Source: a bacterium (lineage in GTDB: Bacteria > Actinomycetota > Acidimicrobiia > Spongiisociales > UBA5794). From it: a stretch of 42,103 nucleotides of DNA. Location of the stretch: assembly GCA_024228555.1 (NCBI GenBank), contig JAAETI010000330.1, positions 1 through 42,103 on the forward strand. Direction: 5' to 3'. Under the pieces are notes generated by a model. It had not been told where the DNA came from. It did no database searches and saw only the letters and a program-made list of their open reading frames with translations. A program made the translations under genes and the position numbers. This document shows positions 1 through 7,118 of this stretch, one piece after another (the stretch's first letter is position 1; every line of letters starts with the position of its first letter).

Positions 1-1002
1 CTCGACGCCGCGGCAAACGGAGCTTCATTCCGTGCTGCGGTACCCGGCGGCGAGGCGGTCTATGCGCCCGTCCTTCTCCCCAACACCGGCGAGACGATCG
101 TAGTGCGGGTCTTTGTCACCGATGAATCCCTAACCGACGGCGTTGCCAGATCGACGACCACCCTTGGCGTGCTGGGCCTAGCCCTGGTTGCGATCGCGAT
201 CGCGGTCTCGGACCGCCTCGGCCGATCCATGGTGCAGCCCGTGCGCGAATTGTCGGCGACCGCCTCCGTCCTTGGCGAGGGGAACCTCGAAGCCAGGGTG
301 ACTCCCTCGGGACCGCGCGAGGTCCAGGAGGTTGCGTTGGAGCTCAACGACTTGGCCGACCGGATCGTCCGCTTGCTGCGTATGGAGCGTGAGGCTGCGG
401 CCGATCTATCGCACCGGCTGCGGACACCGCTCACCGCAGTCCGACTTGATGCGGAAGCGTTGCCGGAAGGCCAGGGGACACAACGACTTCTCGACGACCT
501 CGATGAACTGGAGAGGACCGTCGACTTCGTGATCCGCGAAGCTCGCCGCCCCGGCCGGACCGACACCATCGACGCTTGCGACATCGCCGAAGTTGCCGCC
601 GAACGGGTTGCGTTCTGGACCGCACTCGCTGAGGAGCAAGATCGCACCCTCGACTACATGTCGGATGGCAAGCCGGCCCCGGTGGCGCTTGGTGCCGATG
701 ATGCCACCGCAATGATCGACGCACTCGTCGGCAACGTCTTTGCACACACCGAGGAAGGCATTGACTTCGTGGTGGCCGTTGCCTCGGTATCAGATGATGA
801 GGTCATGATCATCGTTGATGATCAGGGGCCGGGCTTCTCAGCCGAGATGGCTGAACGGGGCATCAGCGCAGCCGGGTCAACAGGCCTGGGCCTGGACATC
901 GCAACCCGGACCGCAGATTCGGCGGGTGGCAATCTGACAATCGGAGTCAGCGAGGAAGGCGGAGGCCGCGTCGCCGTTACCTTGCGGCGTCGTCTCAGCT
1001 AG
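1..1002 (+). CDS. HAMP-domain sensor histidine kinase, C-terminal part (5' end outside window)
   Basis: The reading frame is open from base 1, so the N-terminus and first membrane helix lie to the left. What remains is the end of an extracytoplasmic region, one membrane helix (around codons 50-65), a HAMP segment ending in the motif SDRLGR, and a HisKA box DLSHRLRTPLTAVR with the phospho-accepting His at bases 412-414. These are followed by an HATPase domain with N-box DALVGNVFAHT, G1 motif DDQGPGF and G2 motif STGLGLDI. The protein is therefore a membrane kinase that phosphorylates a response regulator, probably encoded just outside the window. It is clearly paralogous to the kinase at 31563-32885, with the same H-box and G2 wording. 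Its stop overlaps by 8 bp the end of the convergent ferric-reductase-like gene, so it may control that operon (inference). Confidence 0.93.
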   Translation, partial: LDAAANGASFRAAVPGGEAVYAPVLLPNTGETIVVRVFVTDESLTDGVARSTTTLGVLGLALVAIAIAVSDRLGRSMVQPVRELSATASVLGEGNLEARVTPSGPREVQEVALELNDLADRIVRLLRMEREAAADLSHRLRTPLTAVRLDAEALPEGQGTQRLLDDLDELERTVDFVIREARRPGRTDTIDACDIAEVAAERVAFWTALAEEQDRTLDYMSDGKPAPVALGADDATAMIDALVGNVFAHTEEGIDFVVAVASVSDDEVMIIVDDQGPGFSAEMAERGISAAGSTGLGLDIATRTADSAGGNLTIGVSEEGGGRVAVTLRRRLS

Positions 1003-1597
1003 CTGGCACCTCAGCGGGCTCGGCGCTCTTCGCTGCTGGCGCTCGCCGTGCGGCGGGTCGGGCTGCCCGGGTCGGTGGTGCCACCGACTGCGCAATCCGG
1101 ATGATCATCAGCATCGTCACCATGGCCAGCGACGCCACGTACATGATCGTCACCGCGGCGTTGGCGGTATCGGTACCGCTGAAGACTCCGTGCAGCGCCG
1201 CACCCAGGAATGTCCCAAACGACGCCATGTGAATCGCTCGCCAAGCGTTCTGCCCGATCCACTTCTTGACGTAGAAGCTCAGGGTGATGACAAACATCAT
1301 GTAGAAGGCAACGACACCCAGGGCAACCGGTAGCGGTTGCCACGCCGATGCCCCAGGGACAAATAGGGCCCGATAGCCAAAGTCGATGAAGTCGTGGTTG
1401 AAGAGGAAGTACATATGGATTCCGGTTGCGATCAGCGAACCGATGGCCAGCGACTCGTGGAACCACGACACCGGCTTCGCCTTCACGGCCCTGCCGAGAA
1501 CCTTTGTTGAGATCAGCAGACCCCAAATGGTCGATCCGGCCAACAATGCATAGGCGATGAGGCCTGACCCCCGGATCGCCATCCACTCAATACTCAT
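995..1597 (-). CDS. Ferric-reductase-like transmembrane cytochrome b-type protein
   Basis: A 200-residue integral membrane protein with about five to six helices. Four histidines sit in two helices in the spacing expected for two bis-His haems: H47 and H61 (x13) in WFHESLAIGSLIATGIH, and H123 and H136 (x12) in IHMASFGTFLGAALH. This is the pattern of the ferric reductase/NOX/MsrQ-like membrane domain, which carries electrons across the membrane. The Ala/Arg/Pro-rich C-terminus is cytoplasmic and probably disordered. I chose ATG at 1597 because GGAG lies about 9 nt upstream; the longer open frame only runs antiparallel through apbE. The gene is last in the operon, 25 nt after apbE. It has no NAD(P)H/FAD domain of its own, so it needs a partner. 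The family is secure; electron donor and acceptor are unknown. Confidence 0.85.
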   Translation of the reverse strand: MSIEWMAIRGSGLIAYALLAGSTIWGLLISTKVLGRAVKAKPVSWFHESLAIGSLIATGIHMYFLFNHDFIDFGYRALFVPGASAWQPLPVALGVVAFYMMFVITLSFYVKKWIGQNAWRAIHMASFGTFLGAALHGVFSGTDTANAAVTIMYVASLAMVTMLMIIRIAQSVAPPTRAARPAARRAPAAKSAEPAEVPAS

Positions 1598-1622
1598 TTC
1601 GTTGCTCCATCGTTCAAGATGC

Positions 1623-2459
1623 TCACGCCGCCATCTCCCACCCAGTGGTTGCGTATACGTTGCCGTCATGCCAGACGACCAACGCGGCATCGATCCAATT
1701 CTGTTGCTCTGCCCACGCCAAACCGTGCTCTCCGTGGAGCAAGACAGCCTTTGCCCCAGCCTCTGCCTCGACGGCTGAGGCCGCGATGACGGTTGCGCTG
1801 AAGATCGGCGACGTGGCAGGGGCAAGACGACGGGGATCAATGATGTGGTGAGCTTCACGACCGGCGACCTTCCAGCGACGTCGTGACGACGATGATGTGG
1901 CCAAGCCACCGCTGCCAAGCAGAACCCGGGCGGCCACCTCACCCCAGGGATCCTCAATCTCCACGATCGTATCGGCAAGCACTGAGCGAACATCGCCGCC
2001 TGCGGAAACCACATCGGCGAGCCCGCGCGTCACTGCCTGATCGCATGTCCATCCCTTGGCGATCCCTCCGAGATCGAGACGCACGCCGTGCTGGCGATAG
2101 ACCGAGTTGCCGTCTACCGACCATCGACCAATCCCTCGGATTGGGCCCAGCTCGCTGCGGTCGGCCACATCGACAAAGTCGCGGTCGTAACCCCAATCGA
2201 CAAGCGCACCGCCCACCGCCGGGTCGATAAGCCCGTCGGTACGAAGCAGGAGCCCAGCTGCTGTGGTGAGACATGAAGCCATCTCGTCCGACACCACCAG
2301 CGTGGGATCTGGGGACCCGTTCAATCGACTCAGTTCGCTGTCGGCAATGAACCGGCTGAACACACGCTCGGCAGCGTCGAACCATTCCCCGACACCAGAA
2401 ACATCGGAGCCGATGGCGACGACGCTGGTTCCCATGGCACGGAAGGACACCCGATTCAT
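1623..2459 (-). CDS. apbE: FAD:protein FMN transferase (ApbE family)
   Basis: A 278-residue ApbE-like enzyme. The family moves FMN from FAD onto Thr/Ser of exported redox proteins, using Mg2+. Recognisable family signatures are the N-terminal MGTS, FSRFIADSELSRLN, the Gly-rich GGIAKGWTCDQAV, SAGGDVRSV and the late HHIIDPR. No clear lipobox or signal peptide is visible, which is unusual for a family that normally acts outside the membrane. The start is the ATG at 2459, which overlaps the preceding stop as ATGA, so translation is probably coupled. Its neighbour is a ferric-reductase-like membrane protein. That pairing is typical of extracytosolic flavin electron-transfer loci, but the usual FMN_bind substrate domain (S/T-G-A-T/S motif) is not seen in the window. 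The family call is firm and the substrate unknown. Confidence 0.9.
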   Translation of the reverse strand: MNRVSFRAMGTSVVAIGSDVSGVGEWFDAAERVFSRFIADSELSRLNGSPDPTLVVSDEMASCLTTAAGLLLRTDGLIDPAVGGALVDWGYDRDFVDVADRSELGPIRGIGRWSVDGNSVYRQHGVRLDLGGIAKGWTCDQAVTRGLADVVSAGGDVRSVLADTIVEIEDPWGEVAARVLLGSGGLATSSSSRRRWKVAGREAHHIIDPRRLAPATSPIFSATVIAASAVEAEAGAKAVLLHGEHGLAWAEQQNWIDAALVVWHDGNVYATTGWEMAA

Positions 2460-2827
2460 GAGCCGGAGCTGGTTACGACATTGATGGTCGGTCGATCCGC
2501 CGACCCGCCACCGCCAGAGGAAGAAGAACCACCACCGCCACCGCCACCGCCAACGGTCACGGTGCGGGTGATGACCTCTGGAGGGGGCGGAGGAACCGGG
2601 GTGTAGCGAATGATGACCAGGCCTTCCTCGGTCGGGGCCGGAACTGCGGCCACCGGCTCCGGGACTTCTTGCACTTCCGGCTCGGGCAGAGGCTCTGGCG
2701 CCGGCTCGGCAACGTCGGCCTGCTCGGCGGCGGCTTGGACCGCAATCACCGAGGTGCCCCATGCGACTGCGGCGCCCGTCCAGGCAAGGATTCGAGCCCA
2801 CCTGCTGGGGAATAGACGTTTCAGCAT
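2456..2827 (-). CDS. Small membrane-anchored Pro/Glu- and Gly/Ser-rich protein, function unknown
   Basis: A 123-residue protein I do not recognise. Residues about 10-32 form a signal anchor or signal peptide with a basic lead (MLKRLFPSRWAR). Next come an acidic Pro/Glu segment (PEPLPEPEVQEVPEP), a short hydrophobic strand, a poly-Pro stretch, a run of Gly then Ser then Gly, and a Thr/Ser end (VVTSSGS). It looks like an exported flexible linker or wall-spanning protein. ATG at 2827 is preceded by an excellent GAGGAGG about 5 nt away, lying within the end of the upstream gene, so I prefer it to an ATG 36 nt further out. The stop overlaps apbE by 4 nt (ATGA). A role as scaffold or flavin-accepting partner of the redox module is possible, but no canonical flavinylation motif is present. 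Confidence 0.75.
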   Translation of the reverse strand: MLKRLFPSRWARILAWTGAAVAWGTSVIAVQAAAEQADVAEPAPEPLPEPEVQEVPEPVAAVPAPTEEGLVIIRYTPVPPPPPEVITRTVTVGGGGGGGGSSSSGGGGSADRPTINVVTSSGS

Positions 2828-2828
2828 G

Positions 2829-3197
2829 TCAGCCCTCCTCGCCGGCCGGGTCTTGCTCGACAACCGTCAAGACTGCACCCTGCTCGATCAACACCCGGGT
2901 CACCGCATCGGGCAACTGCTCGTCCAACGTTGGCTGGCCCGTCAGCTCCGCATAACCATTGGCCTGCAAGATGCGGACAATCGATGGGTCGAGCTCGTCA
3001 ACCTCGAGTTCGGGGACCGGCTCAACCACAACGGTTGTGAATTCCGAGGAGGTGGTGGTGGCGTCGCTCACCACAACCTCCTCGACTACCGATTCTTCCG
3101 CAGGGGAGGTCAGCAGCCAGAGCACGGGGACTAGCCCTGTCACTGCCACTACCGCTGCGGCCAACAACGACACGAAGCTGGTGGATTCCTTAGCCAT
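2829..3197 (-). CDS. Small membrane-anchored acidic protein, function unknown
   Basis: A 122-residue protein with an N-terminal membrane segment (residues about 9-31, SFVSLLAAAVVAVTGLVPVLW). A Val/Glu/Thr-rich spacer follows (TTTSSEFTTVVVEPVPELEVDEL), then a short folded-looking region, IVRILQANGYAELTGQPTLDEQLPDAV, ending in acidic residues. It has no recognised domain. It lies 18 nt after the acidic-tail gene and just ahead of the next start. No good ribosome-binding sequence precedes its ATG (the leader is pyrimidine-rich), so it probably depends on reinitiation from the gene upstream. Together with its two neighbours it forms a trio of exported low-complexity proteins specific to this redox operon. 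Confidence 0.72.
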   Translation of the reverse strand: MAKESTSFVSLLAAAVVAVTGLVPVLWLLTSPAEESVVEEVVVSDATTTSSEFTTVVVEPVPELEVDELDPSIVRILQANGYAELTGQPTLDEQLPDAVTRVLIEQGAVLTVVEQDPAGEEG

Positions 3198-3215
3198 GAG
3201 AGAAGACGAAGCCGA

Positions 3216-4010
3216 CTACTCGTCGTCTTCGTCCTCATCCTCCTCGTCTTCCTCGTCTTCCTCGTCTTCCTCGTCCTCTTCGTCTTCCTCGTCCTCTTCG
3301 TCCTCGTCGTCGTGGTCATCGTCGTCGTGGTCATCGTCATCATCATGATGACCACGACGATTGGCCGCATCGGCGGCGTCGCGAGCCGCAGACAGCTTGT
3401 CCATACCGTCCACGTAGTCACCGGCGTCGGCAAGACCAGCGGCTTCTCCCACCAGTCGCTCGGCCTTGGCAATCTTCTCGCCGTTGGCTCCGTCGGCAAT
3501 CGCAGCGTTGATGTAGTTCACGGTTGCGGCGTACTCGGCCTCGAACTCCGCAGCGGCATCGTCGGTGTCGGAGTCGTCGGCAGAGTCACCAGATGGACCC
3601 GGAGCAGCAACGACTGTGACGGTCTGGACAACAGCCTCGGGGGCGGGAGGTCCAGGCAATTCGAGACCCTCGGCAAGACAGATGGCACGGAGCGAATCCA
3701 GTGCGGCCTGCTCCAGTGGCGAGATGCTGGCGTCGGCTTCCTTCATGACCAGCGACAGCCCTTGCTCGCCACACGCGGCTGCGAGGTCATCACTCGACGC
3801 TATCTCGGGAAGCTCGATCTCTTCGATCGCTTCTGTCGTTGTTGTGGTCTCGACTACGACCTCAGTGGCGGCGACCTCTTCCGGCTCCGCGGCTGCATCT
3901 GGGTTCACCAGCGCTACCGCGGCGACTGCGCTCAACGGAACGAGCAGCAGCCCTACGACCAGCGAGGTCGAGAACTTCTTCGGTTTGGCAGTTCCAGGTT
4001 TGGCTTTCAA
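3216..4010 (-). CDS. Exported protein with a 45-residue Asp/Glu/His C-terminal tail
   Basis: A 264-residue protein starting at TTG. The start is supported by AAGGAG seven nt upstream, which makes it one of the clearest ribosome-binding sites in the window. Layout: basic lead and membrane helix (about residues 14-36), an acidic/Thr spacer (VVETTTTTEAIEEIELPE), and a possible small domain with two Cys (AAACGEQG and RAICLAEG). After a disordered Pro/Asp region comes a helical segment (about 155-218; EYAATVNYINAAIADG to AARDAADAANRR), and finally a tail of only Asp, Glu and four to five His. The tail should bind cations such as Fe, Ca, Mn or Zn (inference). The DNA for the tail is a 9-nt repeat prone to slippage. 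It is the first gene of the operon with apbE and the ferric-reductase-like gene. No family is recognised. Confidence 0.82.
   Translation of the reverse strand: MKAKPGTAKPKKFSTSLVVGLLLVPLSAVAAVALVNPDAAAEPEEVAATEVVVETTTTTEAIEEIELPEIASSDDLAAACGEQGLSLVMKEADASISPLEQAALDSLRAICLAEGLELPGPPAPEAVVQTVTVVAAPGPSGDSADDSDTDDAAAEFEAEYAATVNYINAAIADGANGEKIAKAERLVGEAAGLADAGDYVDGMDKLSAARDAADAANRRGHHDDDDDHDDDDHDDEDEEDEEDEEDEEDEEDEEDEEDEDEDDE
3219..3353 (-). repeat. Tandem GAC-GAG-GAA (9-nt) microsatellite coding the acidic tail
   Basis: On the coding strand the last 45 codons are almost only GAC, GAT, GAG, GAA and CAC/CAT. The core is about seven imperfect copies of a 9-nt unit reading Asp-Glu-Glu. Loss or gain of whole units keeps the frame, so tail length can vary between strains without destroying the protein. 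The opposite strand reads as a meaningless poly-Ser frame. Confidence 0.85.
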
Positions 4011-4033
4011 CGGCTATCTCCTTGATGTCACGT

Positions 4034-4071
4034 GGACGGATTCCCTACCCCGTCCGACCGCAAGCATGCGG
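4034..4071 (-). promoter_or_regulatory. Two adjacent hairpins in the leader of the redox operon
   Basis: Upstream of the TTG start, GGACGG (4034-4039) pairs with CCGTCC (4050-4055). CCGCA (4058-4062) pairs with TGCGG (4067-4071). Both lie between the likely promoter in the AT-rich part (about 4085-4120) and the ribosome-binding site near 4020. They could be plain leader structure or an attenuator. I do not recognise a known riboswitch class. Confidence 0.4.
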
Positions 4072-4129
4072 GAGGCTGCGTTAAGCCATCGCTAATTGAT
4101 CAACAAACGCCGTCTAAAGATTTGGCAGC

Positions 4130-4780
4130 CTACGGGCGGCGATAGTCAACGACATAGTCGGGCGCCGGAACCTCAGATGTCAGCAAGGAGTCGGCGACAG
4201 GAGCCGACGGACGTATCTGGAGCGGGATGACGCCTGCCCAAATCGGGAGGTCGTAGTCCTCCTCATCATCACTAGGCCCACCGGAGCGGACCTTGGCCGA
4301 GACCTCGTCGATCGGCAGGGCAGCCACGAGCGTCCCTTTGAACTCCTTTTCGGTCATCGGGCGCGAATCCGCCCAACGACCAGGGATCACGTGGTCCGTA
4401 ATCGCCTCGAGCGCCGCCCACTTCTCAGTGGCATCGTCGACTATCCGCGGAGAGCCAAACAACACGACAGATCGGTAGTTCATCGAGTTATGGAACGCGG
4501 CGCGGGCAACGACTAGCCCATCGACCAGCGTGACGTTGACACTGATCTCGGCGCCGGATCGCATCGAGCGCAACATCCGGCTCGCCGGCGAGCCGTGCAG
4601 ATAGAGGGTTTCACCGATTCGGGCATGAATGGTGGGGATGACCACGGGTGCGCCGTCATCCACAAAGCCGACATGGCATATCAAGGCTTCGTCGAGGATC
4701 GTAGTGATCGTCGCTGGGTCATATGAAGCACGCTCGGCGAGCCGGCGCACCTTCGTGCGGGAGCTACTGGGTTCTGACAT
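4130..4780 (-). CDS. Pyridoxamine 5'-phosphate oxidase (PPOX) family flavoprotein
   Basis: A 216-residue soluble protein of the split-barrel FMN/F420-binding PPOX superfamily (Pyridox_ox_2 type). Visible family features are the early ITTILDEALICHVGFVDDGAPVVIPT strand pair, the ligand-contact segment LYLHGSPASRMLR, and VVARAAFHNSMNYRSVVLFGSPRIV. The C-terminal third holds an acidic loop (DDEEDYDLPIWAG) and the PLQ strand seen in this subgroup. It probably reduces or binds a small cofactor-linked substrate; the substrate is unknown. Several in-frame ATGs exist. I chose 4780 because TATGCT lies 6 nt upstream, matching the leaderless pattern elsewhere, and the residues beyond it (MPAMSRRRMYALV) look non-coding. 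It is divergent from the methyltransferase gene. Confidence 0.85.
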   Translation of the reverse strand: MSEPSSSRTKVRRLAERASYDPATITTILDEALICHVGFVDDGAPVVIPTIHARIGETLYLHGSPASRMLRSMRSGAEISVNVTLVDGLVVARAAFHNSMNYRSVVLFGSPRIVDDATEKWAALEAITDHVIPGRWADSRPMTEKEFKGTLVAALPIDEVSAKVRSGGPSDDEEDYDLPIWAGVIPLQIRPSAPVADSLLTSEVPAPDYVVDYRRP

Positions 4781-4786
4781 CACGAG

Positions 4787-4792
4787 AGCATA
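4787..4792 (-). promoter_or_regulatory. -10 box TATGCT for the PPOX gene (leaderless)
   Basis: TATGCT on the minus strand ends 6 nt before the ATG at 4780. No Shine-Dalgarno sequence is present, which fits leaderless translation. No good -35 was found. Confidence 0.5.
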
Positions 4793-4823
4793 CATTCGCC
4801 GCCGAGACATCGCCGGCAAAGAT

Positions 4824-4829
4824 TAGGGT
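4824..4829 (+). promoter_or_regulatory. -10 box TAGGGT for the methyltransferase gene (leaderless)
   Basis: TAGGGT ends 6 nt before the ATG at 4836. The same hexamer with the same spacing precedes the response regulator at 33565, and it is the -10 of the clear gntR promoter. Confidence 0.5.
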
Positions 4830-4835
4830 GATCGA

Positions 4836-5438
4836 ATGTCCAAGGCGCCGCACTCGCTCTTTGCCAGGATCTACGACCTCCTGATGGTTCCGCAGGACCG
4901 CCTCGGCCTAGGCCACCAACGGACCCGTCTCTGCGAGTCGGCATCGGCTCGAGTGCTCGAAATCGCAATCGGGACCGGACTGAACGTCCCCCACTATCGT
5001 CAAGCCACTTCCGTCGTCGGGGTCGACAATCACCGGGGCATGCTCCGGCGGGCGATTCGCCGCACTTGGGAAAGCCCGATACCGATCCGGTTGGTCGCAG
5101 CCGACGCCCGCAACCTGCCATTCCCGGATGACAGCTTCGACACCCTGGTGGTCGGGTTCTCGCTATGCACAATCCCGGATCCCGAGCACACGCTCGAGGA
5201 ACTCGCCAGAGTGACCGCCCCCGGAGGTCAACTCCACTTCCTCGAACATGTCCGATCGGTCAAACCGCGCTGGTCAAAGATGCAAGACAGCCTCGCCCCC
5301 GCATGGGGAAGAGTCTCGGGCGGATGCCGACCCAATCAAGACACAACGACTCTGCTGGATCAGTCCTCATGGGATGTCGAGGAGATCTGGGTCTCTGGCG
5401 GCGGTGGCCTCATCCAGGGGACCGCAAGCAAGGCGTGA
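4836..5438 (+). CDS. Class I SAM-dependent methyltransferase (UbiE/METTL7-like)
   Basis: A 200-residue cytosolic methyltransferase. Motif I is VLEIAIGTGLNVPHY (around residues 40-54). The acidic end of strand 2 is VVGVDNHRGML, motif II is DARNLPFPDDSFDTLV and motif III is APGGQLHFLEHV. The later string PRWSKMQDSLAPAWGRVSGG followed by CRPNQDT is typical of the METTL7/phospholipid- or thiol-methyltransferase-like branch (GGC-x3-DT). The substrate cannot be read from sequence. It might methylate a small thiol, lipid or quinone; MenG-type demethylmenaquinone methylation is conceivable given the men genes nearby, but the branch argues against it. The stop directly abuts that of the convergent ABC ATPase gene, with no gap. 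Confidence 0.85.
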   Translation: MSKAPHSLFARIYDLLMVPQDRLGLGHQRTRLCESASARVLEIAIGTGLNVPHYRQATSVVGVDNHRGMLRRAIRRTWESPIPIRLVAADARNLPFPDDSFDTLVVGFSLCTIPDPEHTLEELARVTAPGGQLHFLEHVRSVKPRWSKMQDSLAPAWGRVSGGCRPNQDTTTLLDQSSWDVEEIWVSGGGGLIQGTASKA

Positions 5439-6185
5439 CTAAAGCCGCCCTGCCTCCACGATACGTTGGAGGAACTGCCGAGTGCGGGGCTGGCTCGGTT
5501 CGCTGAAGATCTGCTTGGGCTCACCCTTTTCGAGGATGACACCGTTATCGAGGAAGCACACCTGATCGGCCACGTCTCTGGCGAATCCCATCTCGTGGGT
5601 GGCGATGATCATGGTCATTCCCTCTTCCTTGAGGCCACGGATCACGCCAAGGACCTCAGCGACCAGCTCCGGGTCGAGCGCCGACGTGACTTCGTCAAAA
5701 AGCATCAGCTCAGGTTTGGTCGCCAACGCCCGCACCACGGCGACCCGCTGTTGCTGCCCCCCAGAAAGACGGTCGGGGTACTCGTCAATCTTCTCCAACA
5801 GACCAAACTGATCGAGCAACAAACGAGCGTTCTCCTCCGCTTCGTCACGAGATGCCCCGTGCACCTTGATAGGGCTCAACGTGATGTTCTCCAGAACCGA
5901 CATGTGGGGGAACAGGTTGAACGCCTGGAACACGATGCCCATGCGCTGCCGGATGTCGTTGGGGTTGACGGAAGCATCTGTGATCAGCTGACCATCGAGG
6001 AAGATCTCCCCTGCGTCGATCTCGAGCAGGAGGTTGATGCACTTGAGAAGCGTCGACTTGCCGGAGCCCGAGGACCCAATCATGCAGACCACTTCGTGCG
6101 GTTCAACAACCAGGTCTACATCTCGGAGGACGACCTTGTCCTCGAACGACTTGACCACGCTTCGTACTTGAATCTTGGCCGTCAT
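5439..6185 (-). CDS. Polar amino-acid ABC transporter ATP-binding protein (GlnQ-like)
   Basis: A 248-residue ATPase of the PAAT importer family. Walker A is GSSGSGKST, the Q-loop is VFQAFNLFPHMSVLENI, the signature is LSGGQQQRVAVVRAL, Walker B is LMLFDEVTSALDPE and the switch His is in ATHEMGFARDVAD. FNLFPH and the DEVTSALDPELV wording are typical of glutamine/glutamate/general amino-acid uptake. Its ATG shares a base with the stop of the upstream permease (TGATG), so the two are translationally coupled. It powers import together with the permease at 6185-7051 and presumably the binding protein at 7971-8855. Confidence 0.95.
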   Translation of the reverse strand: MTAKIQVRSVVKSFEDKVVLRDVDLVVEPHEVVCMIGSSGSGKSTLLKCINLLLEIDAGEIFLDGQLITDASVNPNDIRQRMGIVFQAFNLFPHMSVLENITLSPIKVHGASRDEAEENARLLLDQFGLLEKIDEYPDRLSGGQQQRVAVVRALATKPELMLFDEVTSALDPELVAEVLGVIRGLKEEGMTMIIATHEMGFARDVADQVCFLDNGVILEKGEPKQIFSEPSQPRTRQFLQRIVEAGRL

Positions 6186-7051
6186 CAGCTTCCCACCGCC
6201 TGCCTGCGCCGTCGGTCTCTCTCTGTATACCAGTCCGTGAAGCGAGCCACCGGGACGCTCACCAGCAAGAACAAGATCGTTGCAACAATGTATGGGGTGT
6301 AGTTGAACGTGCTGGCGATGTAGATCTGGGCCTCGCGAACGCCTTCCCGCACACCGAGGACGTAGACAAGAGCCACGTCCTTCTGCAGACTCACAAACCC
6401 ATTGAGCAATGCAGGGATGACGTTGCGGATCGCCTGCGGCACCAGCACAAATCGCAAAGTCTGGAATTGGGTGAGGCCCAGCGACCGCGCTGCCATCCGC
6501 TGGCTTTCGTGAACGGATTCGATCCCGGCTCGATAGACCTCAGCCGTGTACGCGCTGTAGCTGATCACCAGAGTGGCAACACCCCAAAACAGCGGACTGC
6601 TCGGTACACCAGCGAGTTGCAGGGCAGGTATGCCAAAACCCAAGAGCAGGATCAGCAGGATGATCGGCACCCCACGGATCAGGTCGATGAACACGATCAC
6701 GATCGCCCGCAGCGGGAAAAACGCCGGTCCGCGCAGTGATCGGATCATTGCCAACACCAGCGCAAGGAACAGGATGAGGACTTCAGCTACCAGGAACATC
6801 CGAATATCGAGCCAGAACCCGCTGAGAACTTCCGGGAAGGATGCCCAGAAGTGCTCGGAATTGAAGAACTGGTTCTGTACCGCCGGCCATGCCTCGGAGG
6901 TGAGAATCCACCACAGGACAACGGCGACCAGTACCAGCGTCGAAATCGCAGCGACGAGGGCGCTTCTGGCCCCTTCTTCGGTCTGGCGCTTCCCCTGCTT
7001 CCGGGACGGCCACAAGCCAGGACTCTCGACCTTCTCTGGCGACGTCGTCAC
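6185..7051 (-). CDS. Polar amino-acid ABC transporter permease (GlnP/HisM-like)
   Basis: A 288-residue membrane permease. It has an N-terminal cytoplasmic lead and first helix (about 30-50), then a BPD_transp_1 domain with the motif LIRGVPIILLILLLGFGIP. The EAA loop (YRAGIESVHESQRMAARSLG) contacts the ATPase. The start is GTG at 7051, with no in-frame ATG before it. GGTGA lies a few bases upstream and GGAGGAG further out. The gene is read with the ATPase gene. The N-terminal region is longer than in many GlnP proteins, which suggests one extra helix. Exact substrate is not readable; acidic or polar amino acids are likely from the family. Confidence 0.94.
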   Translation of the reverse strand: MTTSPEKVESPGLWPSRKQGKRQTEEGARSALVAAISTLVLVAVVLWWILTSEAWPAVQNQFFNSEHFWASFPEVLSGFWLDIRMFLVAEVLILFLALVLAMIRSLRGPAFFPLRAIVIVFIDLIRGVPIILLILLLGFGIPALQLAGVPSSPLFWGVATLVISYSAYTAEVYRAGIESVHESQRMAARSLGLTQFQTLRFVLVPQAIRNVIPALLNGFVSLQKDVALVYVLGVREGVREAQIYIASTFNYTPYIVATILFLLVSVPVARFTDWYTERDRRRRQAVGS

Positions 7052-7106
7052 AGGGTCACCATCCGTAGCGCTTCTCCTCCACCGCGGACCGGTGAGAATA
7101 GCCGGG

Positions 7107-7112
7107 TACGAT
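7107..7112 (+). promoter_or_regulatory. -10 box TACGAT for the SAM hydrolase gene (leaderless)
   Basis: TACGAT ends 6 nt before the ATG at 7119, and no ribosome-binding sequence lies between. The promoter sits inside the 67-bp gap shared with the divergent permease gene. Confidence 0.5.
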
Positions 7113-7118
7113 CACCCA

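Noticed and set aside
60-647. 195-residue minus-strand frame opposite the left-edge kinase
   Set aside because: Ser/Arg-rich shadow of the kinase gene, with no family pattern or ribosome-binding site.
2456-4010. Canonical FMN-attachment motif (S/T-G-A-T/S) in the small exported proteins
   Set aside because: Only loose lookalikes (PSGDS, SDATTTS, TSSGS) occur, none in the right context.
3312-4025. 237-residue plus-strand frame opposite the acidic-tail gene, and the poly-Ser frame at 2959-3348
   Set aside because: Both are antisense readings of the repeat and of Val/Glu-rich codons. The minus-strand gene has a strong start and signal peptide.
6573-7118. N-terminal extension of the SAM hydrolase frame
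   Set aside because: It runs antiparallel through the permease gene, and the family N-terminus begins exactly at 7119.
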